Origin: Cystobacter fuscus DSM 2262
Lineage (GTDB): Bacteria > Myxococcota > Myxococcia > Myxococcales > Myxococcaceae
Reading direction: 5' to 3'
Assembly: GCF_000335475.2 (NCBI RefSeq)
Contig: NZ_ANAH02000004.1
Span: forward strand, 124,001 to 188,000
Length of the DNA: 64,000 nucleotides
Part shown: piece after piece, positions 58,248-64,000 of the stretch
Position numbering within the stretch: the first letter of the stretch is position 1
How the letters are laid out: the number at the start of each line of letters is the position of its first letter
Notes under the pieces: generated by a model
The model's database searches: none
Told to the model about the DNA's origin: nothing
The model's input: only the letters and a program-made list of their open reading frames with translations
Position numbers and translations under genes: made by a program

Positions 58248-59732
58248 TCACACCACGGCGAGCGGCTCGTTCCCGGCGTCCAGCACCTCGCGCAGGCGCC
58301 GCAGGCCGCGCTCCAGCAGCGCGCGCGTGCGCGGCGTGCCGATGCACACCCGCACCGCCGCGGGCACCACCCCCGGCCCCACGCCGAACAGGTCCGCGCT
58401 CGTCACCGACACCCCGTGCCGCCGCGCCTGTGCCGTGAAGGCCTCGCTGCGCCGCCCCTCGGGCAGCCCGAGCCACAGGTGGTAGAGCGGCACCGACGCC
58501 CGGCAGCGCACCCCCGCGCCGAGCACCTCGCGCGCCAGCGCCTGGCGCTCACCCGCCTCGCGCCGCTGGGCCACCACGAGCGCGTCCGCCGTGCCGTCCT
58601 CCACCCAGCGCGAGAGCACCTCGGCCATGAGCGGCGTCGTCATCAGCGAGGCCAGACCCACCTCCTCGGCGAGCCGCTCGCAGCGCGCCCGCGCCGGCCC
58701 CACCAGGTAGCCGATGCGCAGCCCCGGGGTGAGCAGCTTGCTCACCCCGGCGATGAAATAGCTCGACTCGGGCAGGAAGCACGCGAGCGGCGGCGGGCGC
58801 ACCGAGGGCAGGAGCCCATACGAGTCGTCCTCCAGCACCAGCACCCCATGGCGGCGCGCCACCTCGGCCACCTCGCGCCGCCGCGCCTCGGGCATCACCG
58901 CGCCCGTGGGGTTGTGGCACGTGGGCTGGAGGTAGAGCAGGCGCACCGAGCCCGCGCGGCACGCCGCCTCCAGCGCGTCCGGCAAGAGGCCATCCGCGTC
59001 CATGGCCAGCCCCTGCATCCGTAACTGGAAGCGCCGCGCGAGCACCTTGATGCCCGGGTAGGTGAGCGCCTCGGTGGCGAGCACGTCGCCCGGCTGGGTG
59101 AGCGCCGCGAGCGCCACCTCCATGCCGTGCTGGCCTCCGGCGCACACCACCACCTGCTCGGGCCGGACCGACAGCCCGAAGCGCCCCGTCCACGCCGCGC
59201 CCGCCTCGCGGTGTCTCAACCCCCCCGCGGGGGGCTGGTAGGCGAGCAGCTCCGCCAGCCGGGGCGAGCGGCCCAGCTCCTCCAGCGACGCGCGCAGCGC
59301 CTGGCTCGCCGGATCGCCCTCGGGTGTCGCGGGCGCGTTGATGCTCAGCTCCACCAGCGAGCCCTCCTCCGCCGAGCCCTCCTCGACCGGCCTGGGCATG
59401 TGTGTGGGCGAGGCCTTGTCCCGCACGTAGGTGCCCCGGCCCACCTCGCCCCGCACGAGTCCCCGCTTCTCCGCCTCGCCATACGCGCGCGTCACCGTGC
59501 CCACGGTGACCCCCAGCCGCTCGGCCAGCTCCCGGTGCGTGGGCAGGCGCGTGCCCGGCAGGAGCCGCCCGGCGTCGCGATCCTCGGCCAGCGCGTCGGC
59601 GATCACCCGGTACAGCGGCCCCCGACGGCCCTCGAGACCCGGCGTCCAGCTTGTCTCGGTGACAATCGGTACACTTGACGAAGGTTGGAGTCCCACGTAA
59701 GCGATTGTCTCGATTCCGGCGCGAATTGTCAC
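58248..59732 (-). CDS. MocR-type GntR/aminotransferase regulator
   Basis: A 494-codon frame whose true start is uncertain. The GntR winged helix is at residues about 38-105 (LPTHRELAERLGVTVGTVTR with AYGEAEKRGLVRGEVGRGTY). The rest is a fold-type I aminotransferase domain with the PLP lysine in YFIAGVSKLLTPGLRIGYLV and LYLQPTCHNPTGAVMPEARR. Such proteins regulate nearby metabolic genes with PLP as part of the signal. It is divergent from the branched-chain aminotransferase, its probable target. GACAATCG boxes lie inside or just before its N-terminal codons, which suggests a start downstream of GTG 59732. Confidence 0.85.
   Translation of the reverse strand: MTIRAGIETIAYVGLQPSSSVPIVTETSWTPGLEGRRGPLYRVIADALAEDRDAGRLLPGTRLPTHRELAERLGVTVGTVTRAYGEAEKRGLVRGEVGRGTYVRDKASPTHMPRPVEEGSAEEGSLVELSINAPATPEGDPASQALRASLEELGRSPRLAELLAYQPPAGGLRHREAGAAWTGRFGLSVRPEQVVVCAGGQHGMEVALAALTQPGDVLATEALTYPGIKVLARRFQLRMQGLAMDADGLLPDALEAACRAGSVRLLYLQPTCHNPTGAVMPEARRREVAEVARRHGVLVLEDDSYGLLPSVRPPPLACFLPESSYFIAGVSKLLTPGLRIGYLVGPARARCERLAEEVGLASLMTTPLMAEVLSRWVEDGTADALVVAQRREAGERQALAREVLGAGVRCRASVPLYHLWLGLPEGRRSEAFTAQARRHGVSVTSADLFGVGPGVVPAAVRVCIGTPRTRALLERGLRRLREVLDAGNEPLAVV
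59661..59731. promoter_or_regulatory. Three GACAATCG-type boxes in the mocR-ilvE divergent region
   Basis: GACAATCG at 59661 (+), CGATTGTC at 59702 and CGAATTGTC at 59723-59731. Two are direct repeats, and one is inverted relative to them. MocR regulators typically bind direct repeats with an added inverted site. A likely operator for both genes. Confidence 0.5.
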
Positions 59733-59784
59733 GAAATTGCGCCGCGACCGTCCCGCCCCCCTTCAGCTCTAGAGGAGCCGCAGC

Positions 59785-60855
59785 ATGATGCCCATCGAGG
59801 TCCAGCGCGCCGCCGCCCTGAAGCCCAAGCCCGCCGCCACGGACGTGCTGGGCTTCGGCAAGTACTTCACCGATCACATGTTCCGGATGGACTACGCGCC
59901 GGAGCGCGGGTGGCACCAGGCGCGCATCGTGCCGTACGGGCCGCTGGGGTTGGATCCGGGCGCGGCGGCGTTGCACTACGCGCAGTCGGTGTTCGACGGG
60001 GCGAAGGTGTTCCGGGGCCGGGATGGGAAGCTGCGCGCGTTCCGGCTGATGGACCACTGCGCGCGTCTGGCGGCGAGCGCCGAGCGGCTGAGCATGGCGG
60101 TGGTGCCGCCGGAGCTGGCGCGCGCGTCCATCGAGGCGCTGGTGAAGGAGGAGGCGGCGTGGGTGCCGAGCGGGCCGGGCACGTCCCTGTACGTGCGGCC
60201 GGTGGTGATCGCCTCGGAGGCGTTCCTCGGGGTGAGGCCGGCGGACAAGTACATCTTCTTCGCCATCCTCAGCCCGGTGGGCACCTACTTCGGCAACGGG
60301 GCGGAGCCGGTGCGCATCTGGGTGGAGCAGCGGCACACGCGCGCGGCGCCCGGGGGCCTGGGCGGGGCGAAGGCGGCGGCCAACTACGCGGCGAGCCTCC
60401 AGGCGTCGGTGGAGGCCAAGAAGCGCGGCTACGCGCAGGTGCTGTGGCTGGACGCGCTGGAGCACCGCTACATCGAGGAGGTGGGGACGATGAACCTCTT
60501 CGTGCGCATCGGGGAGGAGATCATCACCCCGCCCTTGGATGGGACGTTCCTACCGGGCATCACCCGGGAGAGCGCGCTGACGCTCTTGCGCGACTGGGGC
60601 CTGAAGGTGAGCGAGCGCAAGCTGTCCATCGACGAGCTGCGCGAGGCGCACCGCGAGGGGGCGCTGCACGAGGTGTTCGGCACGGGGACGGCGGCGGTGA
60701 TTTCCCCGGTGGGCGGACTGGGCTTCGAGGAGGGGGAGCTGAAGATCGGGCAGGGCCGGGTGGGCGAGGTGTCCCAGCGGCTGTACGACGCGCTCACGGG
60801 CATCCAGTACGGCACGCAGCCGGACCGGCACGGGTGGATGACGGTCATCGCGTAG
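59785..60855 (+). CDS. ilvE: Branched-chain amino acid aminotransferase
   Basis: A 356-residue class IV (fold-type IV) PLP enzyme. The catalytic lysine lies in GLGGAKAAANYAAS (K196), and the family blocks YGPLGLDPGAAALHYAQSVF, LYVRPVVIASEAFLGV and EVFGTGTAAVISPVGGL are present. It transfers the amino group between leucine, isoleucine or valine and 2-oxoglutarate. It is followed 38 bp later by an HIBYL-CoA hydrolase-like gene of valine breakdown, so the pair may serve branched-chain catabolism. The MocR gene upstream probably controls it. GAGGAG lies 8 bases before the start. Confidence 0.9.
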   Translation: MMPIEVQRAAALKPKPAATDVLGFGKYFTDHMFRMDYAPERGWHQARIVPYGPLGLDPGAAALHYAQSVFDGAKVFRGRDGKLRAFRLMDHCARLAASAERLSMAVVPPELARASIEALVKEEAAWVPSGPGTSLYVRPVVIASEAFLGVRPADKYIFFAILSPVGTYFGNGAEPVRIWVEQRHTRAAPGGLGGAKAAANYAASLQASVEAKKRGYAQVLWLDALEHRYIEEVGTMNLFVRIGEEIITPPLDGTFLPGITRESALTLLRDWGLKVSERKLSIDELREAHREGALHEVFGTGTAAVISPVGGLGFEEGELKIGQGRVGEVSQRLYDALTGIQYGTQPDRHGWMTVIA

Positions 60856-60893
60856 GACGCCGCGAGGCCCCGGGGGCGTGTTATCCCCGGGGC

Positions 60894-61955
60894 ATGAACC
60901 CGGACGTGCTGCTGGAGACGCGCGGGCCCCTGGCCCTGGTGACCCTCAACCGCCCCAAGGCGCACAACGCGCTGGACCTGGGGATGATCCGCGCGCTGCA
61001 CCCGGCGCTCGAAGCGTGGGCCGGGCGCCCCGAGGTGAAGGCGGTGGTGGTGCGCGGCGCGGGCGGGCGGGCCTTCTGCGCGGGCGGGGACGTGCGGGCC
61101 GTGGCCGCGTCGCTGGGCACGCCCCCACCCGAGGGACAGGAGCCGCTCTCGCGCGCCTTCTTCCGCGAGGAGTACCGGCTCAACCAGCTCATCCACCACT
61201 ACCCCAAGCCCTACGTGGCGCTGGTGGATGGCATCTGCATGGGCGGGGGACTCGGGCTGAGCCGGCATGGCTCGCACCGCGTCGTCACCGAGCGGCTGGT
61301 GCTGGCCATGCCGGAGACGGGCATTGGCTTGTTTCCCGACGTGGGCGGCGGCTGGTTCCTGCCGCGCTTTCCGGGCGAGTCGGGCACGTACCTGGGACTG
61401 ACGGGAGCCCGGTGCGACGCGGCGGATGCGCGGTGGCTCGGGTATGCGACGCAGCACGTGACGCACGAGCGGCTGGACGCCGTGGTGGACGCGCTCGCGG
61501 CGGCGGACTGGGGCGGGAAGCCGGCGCGCGCGGTGGTGGACGGGGTGCTGGCGGGCTTCAGCTCGGAGCCGGGGCCCTCGCCGCTCTCAGCCCACGCGCG
61601 GGAGATCGACCGGTGCTTCGCGAGCAACGGGGTGGAGGAGATTGTCGAGGCGCTCGCGGCCGAGGGCACGCCGTGGGCGGAGGAGACGCGCGCCACGCTC
61701 GGGCGCATGTCGCCCACGAGCCTCGAGGTGACGCTGCGCCAGCTGCGGCTCGGCCGGTTCATGTCCTACGACGAGGTGGCGGCGATGGAGTACCGGCTGA
61801 GCCAGCGCTTCATGTCGTTGCCGGACTTCCGCGAGGGCATCCGCGCGGTGCTCGTGGACAAGGATCAGAAGCCCCGGTGGAACCCGCCCACGCTCGCCGA
61901 GGTGCGGGACGAGGACGTGGCGGCATTCTTCGCGCCGCTCGCGCCGGGGGCGTGA
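60894..61955 (+). CDS. 3-hydroxyisobutyryl-CoA hydrolase-like enoyl-CoA hydratase family protein
   Basis: A 353-residue crotonase-fold protein. The oxyanion-hole region is AFCAGGDVRAV, the second oxyanion block GICMGGGLGLSRHGSHRVVT and MPETGIGLFPDVGGGWFLPR with the catalytic acid pair. The C-terminal extension (SLPDFREGIRAVLVDKDQKP, then RWNPPTLAEV) is the hallmark of HIBCH, which releases 3-hydroxyisobutyrate in valine degradation. It lies just downstream of ilvE, in the same direction. Confidence 0.88.
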   Translation: MNPDVLLETRGPLALVTLNRPKAHNALDLGMIRALHPALEAWAGRPEVKAVVVRGAGGRAFCAGGDVRAVAASLGTPPPEGQEPLSRAFFREEYRLNQLIHHYPKPYVALVDGICMGGGLGLSRHGSHRVVTERLVLAMPETGIGLFPDVGGGWFLPRFPGESGTYLGLTGARCDAADARWLGYATQHVTHERLDAVVDALAAADWGGKPARAVVDGVLAGFSSEPGPSPLSAHAREIDRCFASNGVEEIVEALAAEGTPWAEETRATLGRMSPTSLEVTLRQLRLGRFMSYDEVAAMEYRLSQRFMSLPDFREGIRAVLVDKDQKPRWNPPTLAEVRDEDVAAFFAPLAPGA

Positions 61956-62060
61956 GCCCCACCCGCGCGCTCGAGGGGGATGGACTCCGTGACGAAGCGC
62001 GTTACATGACGGGAATCCGCGTGGCGTGGCCGCCCCCCGGGTAGGCTGCGCCGCATCCCC

Positions 62061-63335
62061 ATGGACTCCGCTTCTCCCTCGCTGCGCAGCGTGCTCGCGC
62101 TGCTGCGGCGCAATGCCGACTACCGCCGCCTCTTCCTCGCCACCGTCGTGTCGATGCTCGGCGACTGGTTCGCCTTCGTGGCCATCAGCGGCTTCGTCAC
62201 CGAGACCACCGGCCACCTGAGCGCCTCGGCCGCCGTCTACGCCGCCAGCGTCCTGCCCGCCAGCCTCCTGTCCCCCTTCGCCGGCCTGCTCGCGGACCGC
62301 ATGGACCGCCAGCGCCTCATGGTCACCGTGGACCTGGTGCGCGTGCTTCCCGCGCTCGGCATGCTCGCCGCCCTCCTCTGGCGCGCCCCTCTGCTCGCGC
62401 TCGTGTGCGTCGCCCTGCTCGCCGCGCTCTCCGCCTTCTTCGATCCCGTCGCCGAGGCCTCCGTCCCCAACGTCGTCTCCCCCGAGGAGCTCCCCGTCGC
62501 CCAGGCCGCGCTCGGCAGCGTCTGGGGCAGCATGCTCTTCGTCGGCGCCGCGCTCGGCGGCCTCGCCACGCTCGCCTTCGGCCGCCACGTGAGCATCCTC
62601 CTCAACGCCGCCACCTTCCTGCTCTCCGCCTGGCTCGTGCGCGGCATCCGCCGCTCCTTCCAGCGCCCCCCCTCCTCCGATTCCGCCGCCGACACCGGCA
62701 CCTGGCGCCAGCTCCACGAGGTCTGGACGTTCGCCCGCCGCCACCCCATCTCCCTCTCCCTGCTCACCACCAAGGTGGGCGTGGGCCTGGGCAATGGACT
62801 CGTGGGGCTCCTGCCCGCGTTCGCCGCGCGCAACTTCGGCTCCGGCGACGAGGGCGTGGGGCTGCTGCTGTCCGCGCGGGGCCTCGGCGCGCTGATCGGC
62901 CCCTTCCTCGGCCAGCGCTGGGTGCGCCGGGATGAGCGCCGCCTGTTCCTCGCGTGCGGCGTCTCGATGATCACCTACGGCCTCGCCTATCTCCTGCTGC
63001 CCGCCGCGCCCTCGCTGCTGCTCGCCGCGGGGTGCGTGCTGCTCGCGCACCTGGGCGGCGGCGCGCAGTGGACGCTCTCCACCTACGGCCTCCAGGTGTC
63101 CACGCCGGATCGGCTGCGCGGGCGCATCATGGGCCTGGACTTCGGCCTCGCCACCCTGGGCATCGGCGTGTCCTCGCTCGCCGCCAGCGTCGCCGCCGAG
63201 GCCGTGGGCCTCACCCGCGCCGCCTGGGGACTCGCCGGCGTGTCCCTGCTCTACGGCACCCTCTGGCTGTGGAAGACCCGCCGGCTGTGGCGTGGACGGC
63301 CCGACGTGCTCACCACCTCCCGCCCCCAGGAGTGA
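62061..63335 (+). CDS. MFS transporter
   Basis: A 424-residue transporter with about 12 membrane helices. The first region FLATVVSMLGDWFAFVAISG and the A-motif-like LLADRMDRQRLMVTVDLVRV are typical of the enterobactin-exporter/MFS_3 group. It exports small molecules; the substrate is unknown. It follows HIBCH by 105 bp. A long GC-rich stem-loop after it serves as terminator for it and for the convergent lipoprotein gene. Confidence 0.87.
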   Translation: MDSASPSLRSVLALLRRNADYRRLFLATVVSMLGDWFAFVAISGFVTETTGHLSASAAVYAASVLPASLLSPFAGLLADRMDRQRLMVTVDLVRVLPALGMLAALLWRAPLLALVCVALLAALSAFFDPVAEASVPNVVSPEELPVAQAALGSVWGSMLFVGAALGGLATLAFGRHVSILLNAATFLLSAWLVRGIRRSFQRPPSSDSAADTGTWRQLHEVWTFARRHPISLSLLTTKVGVGLGNGLVGLLPAFAARNFGSGDEGVGLLLSARGLGALIGPFLGQRWVRRDERRLFLACGVSMITYGLAYLLLPAAPSLLLAAGCVLLAHLGGGAQWTLSTYGLQVSTPDRLRGRIMGLDFGLATLGIGVSSLAASVAAEAVGLTRAAWGLAGVSLLYGTLWLWKTRRLWRGRPDVLTTSRPQE

Positions 63336-63352
63336 ACGGACGCCTGAACGCA

Positions 63353-63391
63353 CCGAGGGGGCTGGAGCGCGGGTGGCTCCAACCCCCTCGG
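63353..63391. terminator. Bidirectional stem-loop between convergent genes
   Basis: CCGAGGGGG-CT-GGAGC-GCGGGTG-GCTCC-AA-CCCCCTCGG: a two-part perfect stem of 9 plus 5 bp, placed 17 bp after the MFS stop and 20 bp after (on the minus strand) the end of the Bor-like gene. It lacks a T tract. A likely terminator for both. Confidence 0.6.
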
Positions 63392-63411
63392 GGAACGACC
63401 GTCAGCTCAAC

Positions 63412-63939
63412 TCAAGGCGTCTGCGCGGGAGGAGCCTCGGCGGGCGCGCCCTCTTGCTGAGGAGCCACCCGGTAGCCCTGACGCGGCGGCATGTAGTCCA
63501 GGCGCCCGCCGCCCCGGTTGTCGCCGCCGCCGTAGCCCTCGGCGCAGGAGTACTCCACCGTGCGCGAGCTGATCAGGAAGGGCACCAGCGTGGAGAACCC
63601 CGCCGCGCAGGAGGCGCTGGCGAGAGTGGCCGCGTAGGGATCGTTGTAGGCGCCCCCACCGCACGCCAGTCCGCCCACGATGCCGCCCGCGATCCCCAGG
63701 CCCGCGTTGATGAGCCAGTCCGTGCCACTCATCTTGCTCTCCACCGCCGACAGGCCATTCTCGCACTCGCGCCCCGCGGGGCCGGAGAGCGGCACGAGGC
63801 CACCAATCGTGAACCACTGGCGATCCGTGTACGCGGGGCCCTCGGGACGGGCCTGACTGACGACCTTCGTGGTGTAGCAGCCCACCTGGCTCGTCATCAC
63901 GGCGACCACGGCGACCACGGCTCCAAGACGCTTCGACAT
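63412..63939 (-). CDS. Bor/Iss-like outer-membrane lipoprotein
   Basis: A 175-residue lipoprotein precursor. The signal MSKRLGAVVAVVAVMTSQVG ends in lipobox QVGC. The mature part starts CYTTKVV; WFTIGGLVPLSGPAGRECEN, NAGLGIAGGIVGGLACGG and SSRTVEYSCAE follow the Bor/Iss pattern (F-x-x-GL...C...V...YC) but with an extra glycine-rich insertion. The function of Bor-like proteins is not settled, being linked to serum resistance in enterobacteria. ATG 63939 has AGGGGGAA upstream. A proline-rich tail ends the protein. Confidence 0.65.
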   Translation of the reverse strand: MSKRLGAVVAVVAVMTSQVGCYTTKVVSQARPEGPAYTDRQWFTIGGLVPLSGPAGRECENGLSAVESKMSGTDWLINAGLGIAGGIVGGLACGGGAYNDPYAATLASASCAAGFSTLVPFLISSRTVEYSCAEGYGGGDNRGGGRLDYMPPRQGYRVAPQQEGAPAEAPPAQTP

Positions 63940-64000
63940 CGTGTGTTCCCCCTCGGGATATAGGAGTGCGGCGCAATCGCGCACGGGCACCCCGGACGAG

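Overview
The window is high-GC DNA with myxobacterial content. It carries remnants of the Myxococcales-specific DUF2381 family, lipoprotein polymorphic toxins of the SitA type, secreted proteases with beta-sandwich or PPC tails, strong GGAGG ribosome sites and many GTG starts. Gene content and the dispersed repeats point to the Archangium/Cystobacter branch. This is inference, because no rRNA or marker gene is present.

Layout. 1-6257 is ordinary chromosome: the 3' end of glgC, a class V aminotransferase, an operon (TPP enzyme, zinc alcohol dehydrogenase, small protein) and a DUF3445 protein. From about 6.3 to 52.6 kb the window is a patchwork of intact accessory genes, decayed gene ends and repeats. 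Intact islands are: a HEAT-repeat gene; a secreted GH76 glycanase; a three-gene, translationally coupled operon with a clan-CD-like (CHAT-type) protein and a membrane-anchored partner (12.3-14.4 kb); a cyanovirin-like lipoprotein; a zinc-ribbon/J-domain protein; an amidohydrolase; MarR-nitroreductase; a ketopantoate-reductase-like enzyme; LysR with a divergent lactonase-like hydrolase; TetR-FAD monooxygenase; two large secreted metalloproteases; a DJ-1/GlxA divergent pair; a lipoprotein toxin with an Imm26 immunity gene (33.9-35.4 kb); and a second, SitA5-like toxin with its partner (40.2-42.4 kb). After a serine-recombinase element come a quinone oxidoreductase, SDR/AraC, a GST and a second metallo-hydrolase. 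52.7-64 kb is again orderly: a Mrp-type antiporter operon (C to G only), a Uma2 protein, a hybrid histidine kinase, MocR divergent from branched-chain aminotransferase and an HIBYL-CoA hydrolase-like gene, an MFS exporter and a Bor-like lipoprotein.

Mobile and repeated DNA is the main feature of the middle. It includes a REP-associated (Y1/HUH) transposase with a decayed second copy, two copies of a 56-bp palindrome, a 2.6-kb large-serine-recombinase element nested in an IS91-type fragment, a 128-bp MITE, three tmRNA-like 3' ends, and a dispersed GC-rich repeat of up to about 280 bp that has no transposase and no obvious gene. Ends of that repeat coincide with the break points of at least seven truncated genes. 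Most fragments keep the 3' (stop-codon) end of the lost gene.

The best candidates for something undescribed are the coupled CHAT-like effector/partner operon, the toxin domain paired with Imm26, and the dispersed repeat that marks deletion junctions. All homology statements come from reading the sequence and from family knowledge; no database search was run.
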